Shown: positions 1 through 11,257, numbered from the stretch's first letter. The stretch is DNA of 64,000 nt from Notospermus geniculatus (GCA_002633025.1 NMRB01000112.1:16957-80956); one strand, 5' to 3'. Translations and numbers: made by a program. The notes: a model not told the origin generated them from the letters alone.

Positions 1-641
1 ATATGCATGTCTTACAAGGGACTTCACCGTGAATGGCTAAGGTTGGGTTCTCTGTGAATGTCTGAAGGAACTTCGCTCTGTCGCTTGCCGGGTTGTGAAA
101 TCGACACGTACTCTGGATTTGAAATTGATCCCACTGGGTGAGAAGGCCTATTGTGACCGCTGTGTAAAAGTCACCGTCATTCGAATCGATCGCAAGCCAA
201 TCGTATCGTAATCAAACGCGGAGACCTTGAAATTGACCATACTGAAGTCGGCCGGACGTCATTCTGCCACGGTGGTAGTGCGCGGAACTAGCCAATTGGC
301 CATGCCTTTGAATAGAACTACGTAACCCTTTTATAGTGTGATTGAGGGGGCGTGGTCTATCCGGCGGCTTGAATATTCGACGTGTACCCATAAATCTGAG
401 GATTTAGAGTATATCTGGCTTATGTTACATTGACCTCAACACAGAAGGTACACTAGGCCCTATACATGTTGATTTACATGTAAGTTTACAAAGTTAAATC
501 TACTAATAGTAGTGAAATGGAGAATGTCCATTATTTCTAAGCACATGTATTTCTACAAATAAATTAGATTTGATAGACTTACGGAAAAAGATATTGCCGT
601 TTGACAGAGTTAAGGAAAAGAAATTACCCTGTGAAACTTTG
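1..641. other. No recognisable gene; left edge of window
   Basis: No credible coding exon, RNA gene or repeat structure was recognised here. The missing last exon of the thioesterase gene at 1760-5156 would be expected in this direction but could not be identified. Confidence 0.4.
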
Positions 642-1103
642 GTCTGGTTCCCTGACCTGCTGTATGGTGGCGCTAACTGATGGTGCGATACAGAGGTCAG
701 GTAAACGCCGTCGTCAATACTGATCTAAAATTGTCAGCATCCTGACAATTTTGCTGTGACGTCACCTAAGTAACACGATTTCGCTACATCGAACATCAAG
801 CCGATTATGCAGCCTTTTGAGCCTACAATTTCGGGATTACTTCTCTTGCGATACCTCCTGTACAGGACGATGCAGTGGCAGAGCTGATACTGGTACACCT
901 AAAACATACAGAACATCCGGCATTTTGACAGTTTTCACACACAATGTACAACTCATTTACCGGACCCCGATATCCCATAATAATCAGCGCATGACTAATG
1001 TTCTATTTTTAGATCAGTCTTGACGGCAGCGTTTACCTGACCTCTGTAAGTCTGTATCGCACCATCAGTCAGTGCCACCATACAGCAGGTCAGGGAACCA
1101 GAC
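642..1103. mobile_element. MITE with ~95-bp terminal inverted repeats
   Basis: The arm at 642-730 is repeated in inverted orientation at 1007-1103 with few mismatches; both ends read GTCTGGTTCCCTGACC inward. The 12-base string GTGAAACTTTGG lies just outside both ends (631-642 and 1106-1117), consistent with a target-site duplication of about 11-12 bp. There is no transposase gene inside, so it is a non-autonomous element. Confidence 0.8.
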
Positions 1104-1759
1104 TAGTGAAACTTTGGTTTTCTAGTATTAAACAACATTGAAACAGTCCCTATTCACAGGTTTAGTGATAAGTATTGAAAAGGTTTTCTCATATACATAT
1201 TTGGAATTGAAGGAAATTCTGCATGGATTAATATTCTCCTATGTCTTTTCCAATACAAGAGACCAAATTACCTATGATGGACTGACCGGAAGACGTGAGA
1301 ATATAAAATTGGCGACGTCCGTCATTTCCTGGAAAAGTTAAAAACAAATATCATTAGGCCTAGACAAACTATTCATACATGTAGGAAACAACGAAAATGA
1401 CATGCTAAAAATAAGGGGATAGCGAACCAGATCTACAGACTAGAGATGGCGCGTCGAAGAGTCGACATCGCTAGGTCTTGCAACACGTACAACACATGTA
1501 TTGTGTTAAGGGTGTGTGTTCAGTTTCTTCTGCACCCTAGAGATGGCGCGACAATTAGGCCAAGGTTCTACTGTTTCCACCACAGATAAGTACCGGTAGC
1601 ATGGAATGGAAGGCGCCGCTTTGATTCGCTACCAGTGCGAATCATTTTAAGAATTTTTTCACTTTAATTCCCAAAGTGCCGTTTTTCATTCGCAAACTGC
1701 GATGCAAATCGCTTAAATCAATGCTTGATTTAAGTGATCATTCATATGAAATGTCTTAC
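1104..1759. other. No recognisable gene
   Basis: No convincing coding exon was found. The phrase CTAGAGATGGCGCG occurs twice, near 1441 and 1537, which suggests a short repeat remnant. The last exon of the thioesterase gene may lie here or further left. Confidence 0.35.
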
Positions 1760-1927
1760 CTGTGGATTCGACGAATGTCCAAGGTTTTCATAGGTAGTAA
1801 ATGAATGATTTGGGCAAATCTGCCCGACTAACTCCGCTGTCATTTTACCAAGTTTATAATTCACCACAGGGTCAAAGTTCCCGTGACCTTGGAATATATG
1901 CAAATCAAATTTTTTCCCCTTAGTTTC
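1760..1927 (-). CDS. LYPLA: Acyl-protein thioesterase, exon with catalytic Asp and His
   Basis: This is an internal minus-strand exon of 56 codons, flanked by a TTTTCAG acceptor (above 1927) and a CAG|GTAAG donor (below 1760), with both phases 0. It encodes the C-terminal half of an alpha/beta hydrolase of the LYPLA1/LYPLA2 (APT1/APT2) family. IFQGHGNFDPVV matches the catalytic-Asp segment and YENLGHSSNPQ the catalytic-His segment. These enzymes remove palmitate from cysteines of cytosolic proteins and also act as lysophospholipases. The preceding exon is 3183-3358. The short last exon, expected below 1760, was not identified. Family assignment is firm; APT1 and APT2 cannot be told apart from this. 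Confidence 0.85.
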
Positions 1928-3182
1928 CTGAAAATAAAATAATAGGAGATCTCATTACGCACTGGCTATTGTACCGTCACGGTGCAAATAACGTCAAACC
2001 ACAGACTTTATTCGTACCGTCGTACATGTAAGCAACCAATTAGAGAGCTTCATTCCAGATGAAGTTGCGGTATCATCTAGCATATTGCCGGATTATTTTT
2101 CAATATTCATATTCTTGGCACAGACAGACAGACGCCACTCAGTACATACCGGTATGAATAGCTCTGCTGACCTTTGGTCAGCTGAGCTAAAAAATGCTCA
2201 AAAATTTGGGCCAGGCGAAACAATCAAAATTTCTTATTTGGCACATGCTTCGACGCCAAATGATTTGAATATTCATGAATAGTCAATAGATTACGGGAGA
2301 GGAAATGGCGAAAAGTTGGTGACAAAATTGAACACTCTTATGCCCGAAGGCCAGCTCACCAATACATACAAATGCTGGGCCACCATGTAATGTTCATAAC
2401 AATCATTCACTACAAAAACAGTGCTGAATGTCCGACATGTCTGAGCTCTAGTATTCTGACTGAGTGAAGTTTGCGGCCCAGTTGCAACAACTACAGTTGA
2501 CTCTATTTTGGCAGGGCCAGGGGTATTGATGGAGGACCAGGGTTATATCTTCATGTAGGCCATTTTAGAGAGGCGCTGCACCGTGTCCCTAAAAGGGGGC
2601 GCTGCTGTGCCCTTTTTTAACCCCCCTGGGCGCCATGCCCCTAAAAAAATTTTTTAGGTCCCAGTGCTCCCCAAACCCTGGTGGCAAAGAGGGACACCGG
2701 ATCCAGCCAATTCTTTTACACATGACACATCTTTGCCCCTTGTATACATCATTTCACCACATATGAACCCCAAATCCTCAGACCAGTTGTTCTCAAGCAG
2801 GTCAAGTGATGGAGGAGGAGAATGGAAAAATAAAGATACCATGTGGCAGTCACATGGTACTTTCATGCCCTCCCATGGATGCTATGTGGGAAAACAAGAA
2901 AGCCAAAGGGGCTATTTATTTTCGTCAATTGAGGAATCTGAGTTGTGATACTTGAGAAAATGGAGAAAGCTATGAAGCTGCAAATTGCAGCGATTATTCT
3001 GTACATCACAACAAATAGTCTCTGTAATTTATTTGCAAGTCCATAACTTTTCCGTTTTCCCCAAGGATCACAACTCAGATTCCTCAAGTGACGAAAATGA
3101 ACAGCCCCTTTTAGGCAAGCATTCAGGGCACATTCCCACGGCATCACTGGCAACTCAGAATGACTTGCTGAAAAACACTCAC
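1928..3182. other. LYPLA: Intron of the thioesterase gene
   Basis: This is the intron between the 3183-3358 and 1760-1927 exons. It holds open frames without family resemblance and a short palindrome (CCTAAAAAAATTTTTTAGG) near 2639. No other gene was seen. Confidence 0.6.
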
Positions 3183-3358
3183 CGCGGACACCTTCCTGTG
3201 TAACGGCAGCCATGAACTGAGCGCTACGACACCACCGAGTTTTTTTCCTGATGTTAATCCTGCGTGGAGGGCAACGGCACCACCCTGTGAAAAACCTCCT
3301 ATGCAAATGCGTTCTGGTTTAATGCCCAGTTTTTCCTCTTCTTCTACCATAGATATTA
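3183..3358 (-). CDS. LYPLA: Acyl-protein thioesterase, nucleophile exon (GFSQGG)
   Basis: Minus-strand exon with a TTTTTCCAG acceptor (above 3358) and a GTGAGT donor (below 3183). It encodes the helix before the nucleophile elbow, then RICIGGFSQGGAVAL with the catalytic serine in the GxSxG motif, and then LSSWLPL, a hallmark of APT1/APT2. The exon starts in phase 1 and completes a leucine codon begun in the 4034-4104 exon, and it ends in phase 0. With the 1760-1927 exon, all three catalytic residues (Ser, Asp, His) are present, so the gene looks intact where visible. No premature stops were seen. Confidence 0.9.
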
Positions 3359-3565
3359 CTGGAAAAATCAACAGATGGCATAACAGTGGATAAAGAGTGT
3401 TTGAGTGTGTATAAAATTACATGTGTATCTGACTGAGAAGTGTCTGACATTTTGGAGTGGGCAGACATTACCTGTAGCAATATACCCATATTGTGTTGTA
3501 TGGCACAATTTCCCGGAACTTCTAGGTTACGATGGTATACATTTCATATCCGAATTCAGTTTTAG

Positions 3566-3974
3566 AGTGGCTTTCCATTGGTGCATTTCCGTGCGCGGAA
3601 TTCTGTGCCGAAAAGTTGATCCAGTTGATCCAATTCATTTTCATTTAGGTGTTACCATGAACGCATTTCGGCAATCATGAGCCAAGTGCAAGAGGATCGA
3701 CTTTTTTTCTCTCGAGCGAGAGGCCCGTGCATGGAAAAAAAGTCGATCTCGAATAGACTTTTTTCAACTCGCGCGCTGAATGCACATGATTTTTGAGCCA
3801 TGTTGAAAGTATGTACGCAGCCACAGATCTAGGGGAACGCGACGGCAGTGCCAATTCATAGCCAAAACATCTGTGTCTTAATGCTTGAATGGAAAAGGCC
3901 ACTAAACTCGCACGCGTCTCGCTTGCCTTGCATGTGTAACTCGTGTGCGGAAATGCTCCAATGGAAAGCCAGCC
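3566..3974. mobile_element. MITE in a thioesterase intron
   Basis: Terminal inverted repeats of about 30 bp: TGGCTTTCCATTGG at ~3568 and its complement CCAATGGAAAGCCA ending at ~3970. The interior has a further palindromic pair around GATCGACTTTTTTTC and GAAAAAAAGTCGATC. The element is about 409 bp, has no coding capacity and has no clear target duplication. Confidence 0.6.
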
Positions 3975-4033
3975 TTAAACAAACCTGATCAGGTATTTCA
4001 ATTGCGTCAGTTTTTATTACTCCCTGTACCTAC

Positions 4034-4104
4034 ATTTGCTACTAGCATCCTCTATCCCAGCCTGATCTTCTCTCCCATCTGGTGATAAACTGATCAGATC
4101 AAAC
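4034..4104 (-). CDS. LYPLA: Acyl-protein thioesterase, small internal exon
   Basis: Short minus-strand exon of 71 nt between a CTTGCAG acceptor (above 4104) and a GTAGGT donor (below 4034). It encodes FDLISLSPDGREDQAGI, which matches the conserved segment following MPSW in APT1/APT2. The phase-2 start completes the tryptophan codon split with exon 5109-5156, and the phase-1 end joins 3183-3358. The agreement of both phases and of residue order makes the call secure despite its small size. Confidence 0.85.
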
Positions 4105-5108
4105 CTGCAAGGAATCAACATTTAAGCATAATAATCTACTGTACATGTGTGTACAAGAATATATCCCTCAGAATGAAATGGTCCATGGACCATGTGTTCA
4201 CCTGGTTGGACACAACAGTGTATTGACAGAGCATGGAGGAACATATCAGTTATGAGCAATCTTGGTCAAGTCATTCCCAAGTTAGGACTTTGATGATTTG
4301 GGGGTTATGCCACTTCCTGCTGCTTGGGTCCGTGGGTTCGAATCTGGTAGGAAGCAATGTCTTTCACTACACCTTTGAAACCCGATTTCTATTTCATATT
4401 CCTGCTGCTTGGGGTATTATTTTTCCATGCTCCCCTATTAAAAGTACAGGCAGGTCGGATTGCAAATCTGTCGATAAGTGGCTCCTGTGTGGAGTCAGGA
4501 AACTTCTGGAGGGAAAAGATCACCGACTGGATTCATTAACTTTTTCCCTACCTGGGTCACGACTTCCACAGTTTTTTTATGGAAATCAATTTGAGAAGAT
4601 GCAGGGGTCTTTAGAATTCCAACAATTCTTTTTCAGGATCATGATTTCTTGTTATATTTTACTGGGGTCAATGTGTCAGTGCAACCATGCTACTTCCACT
4701 TCGATTCACCGAATCAATGACGTAGTGAGCTCCACAGCCAGGGAGTGCATGGTTATCACGGGCAACGGGAATCCACAGTTCTATTTTGAGCTGCTCTAGC
4801 AAGGATTCACACATGGTGCGGGGTGTCCCGTATGGCATGCGACTTCTATCTTGATACCTGCGTCAGCTGGGATCTACTAGCGTAAATGGAGACTGGGTAT
4901 ACAGATTGGACTGCCACACTTTTTCTATCGGCGTATCATCGAATTTACCTGAGTTTTTGAGACTTCAGAGTTATTCGCGTCGTTATTTGCATCATTTCTG
5001 TAGTTTACATGCATAATGGACGCCATACGCAGGCTTAATGAAACCCCTGTGTTGAAACAATCTCTGGTTCATATGAATAAACCAAATATTTCATCACAAT
5101 CAACTTAC
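4105..5108. other. Intron of the thioesterase gene, with a SINE-like fragment
   Basis: The intron includes a tRNA-type box B (GTTCGAATC at 4336-4344) in a degenerate SINE-like context. The open frame at 4233-4799 has no recognisable features and is not considered a gene. Confidence 0.4.
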
Positions 5109-5156
5109 CATGATGGCATCCTAAATCCATGATTCAAAGTCACTGGCATTATAGGG
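5109..5156 (-). CDS. LYPLA: Acyl-protein thioesterase, 48-nt exon (MPSW motif)
   Basis: Minus-strand exon of 48 nt, with a TTCTTTCAG acceptor above and a GTAAGTTG donor below. It encodes PIMPVTLNHGFRMPS plus the first two bases of a tryptophan codon completed by the next exon. This is the conserved PVTLN..MPSW segment of the family. The upstream exon or exons with the start codon and the HGLGD oxyanion motif must lie above 5156 and were not located. Confidence 0.85.
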
Positions 5157-5249
5157 CTGAAAGAAATGAAACAACTTTATTGTCATGAGAAGAACAGCAA
5201 CACATACGGCATGGTATAGATCACCTCCCATATAGATATTTTTGGGGCT

Positions 5250-5330
5250 GTTAGAGTGGTGCAATGGAAACATCGGTGTTCATCAACTCTGATGTTCCAG
5301 GTTCGATCCCTGATCGGATTTGGTACTCAT
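5250..5330 (+). mobile_element. tRNA-derived SINE head
   Basis: Box A (TGGTGCAATGG, 5257-5267) and box B (GTTCGATCC, 5301-5309) are spaced as in a tRNA promoter, but no acceptor stem closes. This indicates a tRNA-derived SINE rather than a functional tRNA. The body may extend to about 5560. Confidence 0.5.
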
Positions 5331-5649
5331 GTTAGGCTACGGGGCAAACTGAACGCGATCCCTCATCCTGTGCGATGCCTGTTCATCGCATCGCATGCAT
5401 TTTTCAAACAATCGCAAAGAAAAACACTGTACACCCAATGCGTTTTCGTGTCTGGATCAGTAGGCCTACTCAGTGCTTCTAATCGTCAATACATGCTGGA
5501 AGTGATGAGGCACAGCAGCGCCACCTTCAAAAAACCTGTGTGTTGTCGTTGACCAATGCGTCGGCTGAAAAACTGAAAATTTTTCAATCTTTTTTGGACG
5601 CATTGCATCAAATGCACAGCGGATTTCACTCGATCTAACCATCCAAATG

Positions 5650-5990
5650 AAGGGAGCGGCGTAGTCCAGTGGTTAGCGAGACGGACTCCTGATCAGAGGG
5701 TCCCGGGTTCGATTCCCAGTCCTGACCAAGAAAAAAACACGCTCGCTTGTGACCTTGAGCAAGTCACTCTGCCTCACTTCCTTCACCCCACCCAGGTGTA
5801 AACATGGTAAAAGGGGTACCTGGCTGGTAGTGATGGTCTATGTGAATGTTAGTCCAAGAGTGCTGAATTCGGCTGCCGGGACTGTAATACTCCCTGGGGA
5901 GTGGAGATGTGATATTGGAATGAACAGGCCTATAGCTGGGGGTAATAATTGTGAAGTGCCTTGACACTTAAATGTAAAAGGCACTACAGA
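5650..5990 (+). mobile_element. tRNA-derived SINE with conserved core
   Basis: Box A TAGTCCAGTGG (5662-5672) and box B GTTCGATTC (5707-5715) form a tRNA-like head. It is followed by GACCTTGAGCAAGTCACT (from ~5752), which resembles the conserved central domain of animal SINE superfamilies, and a tail ending near TGTGAAGTGCCTTGACAC. The acceptor stem does not pair, so it is not a tRNA gene. It would be transcribed by RNA polymerase III and moved by a LINE partner. Confidence 0.75.
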
Positions 5991-6125
5991 CCTTCGTTTT
6001 TGAGGCGCGCGATCACTCTCGCGCGCCATCCCGCGCCTCGTCCGACCCCAAGGGGAGCGAAATTTCACGCCCGTAGTACATATCAAATCGCGCTCCTGCT
6101 GTAGGCCGATTCATTCGCTGATCAT

Positions 6126-6320
6126 TCACATGTATCCCAGATTGCCGCCATGGCCGCCATTTGCAATGCAGGAATCTTTCCAGGTCTCACTGAACAGTTT
6201 TTGGTGAGGTCTCACTACACAGTTTTGGCGTATCCTGCTCTGAGTGGCACAGAGCATGGGTAAAATACACCACTTTTCAAGGGCCAGGAGAGGTGTAGTG
6301 TATACAAACACTAAATACAA
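6126..6320. repeat. Dispersed repeat with GGTCTCACTGAACAGTTTT motif
   Basis: The segment containing GGTCTCACTGAACAGTTTT and a CCAGGTCTCACT motif is shared with 27500-27640, where the same motifs form a palindrome. It is a small dispersed repeat without coding potential. Confidence 0.5.
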
Positions 6321-6685
6321 GATGAGTAAAGTACTCCAGGCTGTAAAAAATTATCTAAGACCCTGCAGGTTTTCTTATTGACGAAAAAAGAAACAAAGTT
6401 TCTTTCTTGCGATTCTAAGGCACCCAAAAATCACTCGCCTAGCTCCANGGACGACATTGACCCATTCAGCCGCAGTAAGTGCAGTTACTGCAGTCTTGGT
6501 TTGGAGGCCAGTAGCCTAATGACTCGATCATCTCCAAATTTTTATCATAGGTGTATCTAATCAGGATACATAACATATTTAACGGGTTTTTGATTTGACC
6601 TATTTTTCAAGGTCACAGAGGTCAAAGTTGTAAAAAAGTAACGAACCTGCCATAGTTCGCGATTATTTCACTTGGCCACTTCATA

Positions 6686-7410
6686 TCTCACAGTGGGTTT
6701 TAACGGTCAGAAAGAGGGAAAAAAAGATAACGGGATAAAACCTGTATCAGGTGTCTCCCAATACCATGGAGAATCGACACATGAAGAAACGAAAAAAATC
6801 TGTTGGGAATTTTTTGTGAAAAACGTGTTTTTCAAATTCATGTACATTTCCCTGTACCTTTATGTATATACAAAGTATATAGCAAAGTCCGACCCGTAGT
6901 TTCTATTTACAGCACATTTTACATTAGATTGCACTTTTACGGGATTCTCCATGGAGCATTTGACATAAACTACCCAAATATATTTTAACAGATGAAATAT
7001 CAAAACCACAAAATTGGGGAGTTTGTCCCTTATAATTCAATATTAGGTCCTAAGTCCAATAATAAGGGGTTAAAACAACCCCAGTAACAATTTGATATTT
7101 TATCAGCTGGAATTAATTACGGTAATTTCCACCTAGTTCTCCATGGAGAACCCTGTAAAAGTGAAATCGACCGCAAAATGGAAACTACGGGAAGGAATTT
7201 GTCATATACTTTGTATATACATAAATGTACAGGACAATGTACAGGAAAATGTACATGAATTTGAAAAACACGTTTTTCACAAAAATTTCCCAACAGATTT
7301 TTTTCGTTTCTTCATGCGTCGATTCTCCATGGTATTGCGAGACACCTGGTACAGGTTTTATCCCATTATCTTTTTTTTGCTCTTTCTCACTGTTAAAACC
7401 CACTGTGATC
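6686..7410. mobile_element. Foldback element with ~270-bp inverted arms
   Basis: The left arm (6686-6953, with CACAGTGGGTTTTAAC near the end) matches the right arm (7138-7410, GTTAAAACCCACTGTG) in inverted orientation with scattered mismatches. Both arms share CTCCATGG and ACAAAGTATAT landmarks. The open frames in each arm are mirror images of each other and not genes. There is no transposase inside. Confidence 0.8.
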
Positions 7411-7454
7411 TTGTGTAAACGTGTATTAGAGGGGTACCTTCAAAAATGCCGCGT

Positions 7455-8180
7455 TTTGGCGCAATTGGACATCCAATATGGCTACCAGGTGGCGTAACCT
7501 GAAAATCATCTAAGTGCTATAACTCCGGAACGGCCTGACCCAGAGTGCTCAAACATGATATGTAGCTCCCTCTTCTAGAGGGAGCTACATGTCATGTTTG
7601 AGCACTCTAGAAGACCTTTACGTGCACGTCAGATTTTGGCCTGATTTGACTTCCAATATGGCCGCCAGGTGGCGTAACCCGAAAATCATCAAAGTGCTAT
7701 AACTCGGGAGTGATTTGACTAAGACTGCTGAAATTCGATACGTGGCTCCCTCTAGATAATCTATACGTGCACGTAAAGTTTTGGCTTGATCGGACATCCA
7801 ATATGGTCACAAGGTGGCGTAACCCGAAAATCATCAAAGTGCTATAACTCGGGAGTGATTTGACTAAGACTGCTGAAATTCGATACGTGGCTCCCTCTAG
7901 ATAATCTATACGTGCACATTAAGTTTCCGCGTGATCGGACATCCAGTATGGTCACCAGGTGGCGTAACCCAAAAATCATCAAAGTGCTATAAACTCAGGA
8001 ACAACTTGACCAAGAGCGCTGAAATATGCTATGTGGCTCCCTCTAGATGACCTTTATGTGCATGTAAAGTTTCGGCCCGATCGGACATACAATGTGGCCG
8101 CCAGGTGGCATAACCCAAAAAGCATCAAAGTCCTGTAACTCGGGAATGACTTGACTCAGATTGCTCATGACTGATATGTC
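7455..8180. repeat. 145-bp tandem repeat, five copies
   Basis: The anchor GGTGGCGTAAC (GGCATAAC in the last copy) recurs with the GGCG at 7491, 7671, 7816, 7961 and 8107. The spacing is 180, 145, 145 and 146 bp. The first unit is longer by about 35 bp because of a hairpin at 7542-7608. It is non-coding satellite-like DNA. Confidence 0.85.
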
Positions 8181-8620
8181 AGAACATTATGTCCAACCGG
8201 TGAGCACATGCTCCAAGGACCATTTCATTTATATAATATAGTATAGATTTGGCCATTATATGCTTACTTTCCACCAATTTAAGAGAAACACTCTTCTGAT
8301 TAACTCTCCAGGGGCCTGTGGTCCGTTGGTTCCCCAATGGGTTATCAGCAACTTATCTTTATTCTATGTAGCCTACTGATGTAAGACCGATCTCTTGTCT
8401 ACCCCAGTTTTTATTCATCTACACAAAGTTTGGCTACCTTTTCTCAAATCGGTCTTTGTCTAATCTTTATTTCACTTTAATGTCCAGCATAAATGCTTCA
8501 ATCAGCAAAAAACAACCACTGGTATTGCCATAACTAATGGATACTTATTATTGATTTTATGATTATGTTTATAGAGGTAAACAGATGGGAACGAATGATA
8601 ATTGTACCAGGAAAATGATA
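8181..8620. other. No gene recognised
   Basis: AT-rich sequence without coding signal. The stretch at 8197-8232 resembles the inverse of 4174-4215 (both contain AAATGGTCC/GGACCATTT), so a dispersed repeat end is likely. Confidence 0.35.
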
Positions 8621-8711
8621 ATGGCGTCACGCCGTAGAGAACCAGGTCTCTTCTTAGTTTTGACGGCAGCAGTAATGTTGATTTTGTCTGGAAGAGCTTT
8701 TGGAAGAAACG
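8621..8711 (+). CDS. Candidate first exon: signal peptide of a secreted protein
   Basis: An ATG at 8621 opens a 30-codon exon that ends at a strong GTAAGT donor (phase 1). The peptide has a basic start (MASRRREPG) followed by a hydrophobic stretch FLVLTAAVMLILSG and AFG, the layout of a cleavable signal peptide. The frame could also start two codons earlier, at 8615. The only acceptor-preceded exon in matching phase seen nearby is 10929-11257. Without cDNA the exon pairing is inference. Confidence 0.45.
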
Positions 8712-10928
8712 GTAAGTGTCAATTCGTTTTAGCCGATGTATGGAAGGGTGGCGCAAACCGGTGCGGCATACTTACTACTATCCTTAGAATCATGCAACCA
8801 ATACCAAATAACGGAGACTTGTTTTGAAGAAGGATGGTAGCTCGATTGTGTATTTCGGTCCAGTATTTTTGTCAGTTTTGAACCTTCTTCGTGAAACAAA
8901 TTAAAGGGATTATGTGTCCTGTTGTGCCATACAGAGCATGTCTGAATACATAGTTTATCGTCGTTTTCTAAAATGGATATACGTACAGTCTTGTTAACAA
9001 ATAAAAAGACAGTGATGTTTCCTATTCTGCCGAGATGCCAATGGTCATTTATGGGTGACATTGCCGTATTATACCAAAACAACATGTTGCGTAAATGATG
9101 ACTTACCAAATTTAGGATTTGTGGCAAATTATCATGAAAAACTTCAAAGAATTTCAAAATATCAGGAAAAAACACAATTTTCAGAATCAAACATTTTCAT
9201 TTGAATATTAGTTTGATATCATTCCGTGATGAATTCTAAGAAATTCTGTAAAAAAGTTTCGAAAAATCTCTTTTCGTTTTCAAGAAATATCAAAATATCA
9301 TAAAAAACATGCTATACTGTATTTTTGGGGCACTTTAAGACTTTCTCCGTCTATTGACGTGAAAATGATGGAATAATCAACATGAACTATTGTGTTATCA
9401 TGATGAGTGACTGTTTATGAGGGGAAAATGTGTGAACTGTTGAATTTTGCAAAATATCAAATTAATAAAAACCGATGATACTCTGATATATCTAGGAAAT
9501 GATGAGTAATTTTTAAAAAGTTTCTTCACAGATATCCATAGGATCGACTGGGGTGTGATGTCACATTGATTTTAATTTCAAAATTCCAATTTCTGAAAAA
9601 TGAGTTCTTTCTTGATATTTTGCAATCATAATATTTTAGTGATATTTCGCCAGAAATGCTAAATTTCGTATGTAATCTTTTTAACAACATTATAGGGCAC
9701 AACATAACACATGTTGAGGTTGGAACCATCGATATTAGCTGAGAAACAAACGATAATCTGCTGTCTTTTTATTTTTTAACAAGACTGTACAGTCATTGAC
9801 ATTAGTTTATCTACACCTACTACCTTGAATATTTCAAATACTACTGGGCCAATTTTAACACGGTTTGTACCACATGAAAGTATATAACCTTGGTCATATT
9901 TCTGCATCAAACTTTTGGAAATTTGGAAATATCATAATTATGTAATTCCTCATTAGAAAAACCCCTAAAAATCAACATTTTTATTATGGATTTTTTTTTT
10001 GACTTTTGTTACAGGGTTGATAGAGTGGAAGTTTCTAAGGATTTTGAGCTCTGTTTCGTGGTTGCTGAGATATTTGAGATTATCCAAATTTCGATATTTT
10101 GAGAATTTCCATTTTTTCAAAAAATTTTGATATTAGTAGACAGAGCTCACCCAGAAACGTAGGAGAATGAAGTTTTGGAACTTTCAGCGTAAACTGGTTG
10201 GAAGTTACAGCTGTCTTAAGTTAAAGAGTTTAGCATATCAACATTTTGATATTCTGAAAATATGAATATCTCGGCCCAGTTAAAGCAAAAAGTTCCAAAA
10301 TTTTGTAAGCCCATATTGTGAGGTTAGCTTTAACTAATGACATCAAAATTTCCTGAAAAACACGAAAATCTCAAACTATCAAAATTTTGATAATCTCAAA
10401 TATCTCAGCAACCACTTGAGATATTTTGATGAAACAAAGCCCAAAATCCTTAGAAAGTTCCATTCTATCAAAACTGCAACAAAAGTAAAAAAAAAATCCG
10501 TAATAAAAATGTTGATTTTTAGGGGGTTTTCTAATGAGCTATTACATAATTATGATATTTCTAAATTTCCAAAATTTTGATGCAGAAATATGACCAAGGT
10601 TATATACTTTCATGTGGTACAAACCGTGTTAAAATTGGCCCAGTAGTATTTGAAATATTCAAGGTAGTAGGTGTAGATAAACTAATGTCAATGACTGTAC
10701 ATGTATCATCGCAATCTCGACGAAGGATTTTTTTCATGCATCGTGTTCACTAAAACCTTTTCGGTCACATCTTTCATGATTCTTGTTACAATTAATCACT
10801 CCACCAAATTCAGTCACATCCGAGCTGTGCAGTGATACAGTTATTCGCTGTGTCCTGGTGTCATTGTCCCTGTAAAAATCAATTCAGGTTGTGTGAATCA
10901 TAGGGCCTGTATCTTTATGCCGTTCCAG
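8712..10928. other. Putative intron of the cysteine-rich protein gene
   Basis: AT-rich sequence with many ATATCAAAATATC-like phrases between 9100 and 9500. The foldback element at 9786-10701 occupies its second half. No other coding exon was seen. Confidence 0.35.
9786..10701. mobile_element. 0.9-kb foldback element (TGTACAGTCATTGAC ends)
   Basis: About 320 bp from 9786 (TGTACAGTCATTGACATTAG inward) is repeated in inverted orientation at about 10365-10701, with a ~250-bp AT-rich centre. The same terminus recurs at 36590-36765. No protein is encoded, so it is a non-autonomous inverted-repeat element lying in a putative intron. Confidence 0.8.
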
Positions 10929-11257
10929 TTATTTGGAAACCTTTTAAAGCACCCTGCAAGAAAAACAGGGCGGACATTTGCTGCAATTGGCTGCGCCACT
11001 ACGGTCCAGGATGCAACGAAGGCAACGGCTACTTATTCATCAATCATGTCAATGGATCAGATGGCAGATATGCCCCAGTTTGTTGTCTAGTGGGGCGTTT
11101 TCATCGTTCAACTAATCTTTCGTTGGCAAGAAGTGTGCTGCAAACTTTGTCTGATCGAATTCCCTCCCGTGACTTCAGAAAGCCTGCACGGGTGCGGCTG
11201 GCTTTGACGAAGACAATATGCCGTTTTATGTGCCGTGTTGTGCCGTACATCTTCTAG
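10929..11257 (+). CDS. Candidate second exon: small cysteine-rich secreted protein
   Basis: After a CCGTTCCAG acceptor, an open frame of 108 codons runs to TAG at 11255-11257, in phase with the exon at 8621-8711. The mature part would begin with IWKPFKAPC. It has six cysteines in its first half, spaced C-x6-CC-x9-C-x22-CC (ADICCNW, GPGCNEG, APVCCL), and then a basic tail with a few more cysteines. I do not recognise the family. The cysteine spacing suggests a disulphide-bonded extracellular peptide, but the exon could be longer or end at an internal donor. Function is unknown. Confidence 0.35.

Noticed and set aside
4233-4799. 188-codon open frame as a gene
   Set aside because: It lies in an intron of the thioesterase gene and overlaps a SINE-like fragment. 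The translation has no recognisable features.
5650-5725. Possible functional tRNA gene
   Set aside because: Boxes A and B are good, but the acceptor stem does not pair and a SINE core follows directly, so it is called a SINE head. The same applies to 5250-5330 and 41320-41400.
7185-7403. Small proteins in the foldback arms (6672-6899 and 7185-7403)
   Set aside because: They are translations of two mirror-image arms of one inverted repeat and carry no family signal.
7455-8180. CRISPR array
   Set aside because: Units of 145 bp repeat over their whole length with no spacer pattern, in an animal genome.
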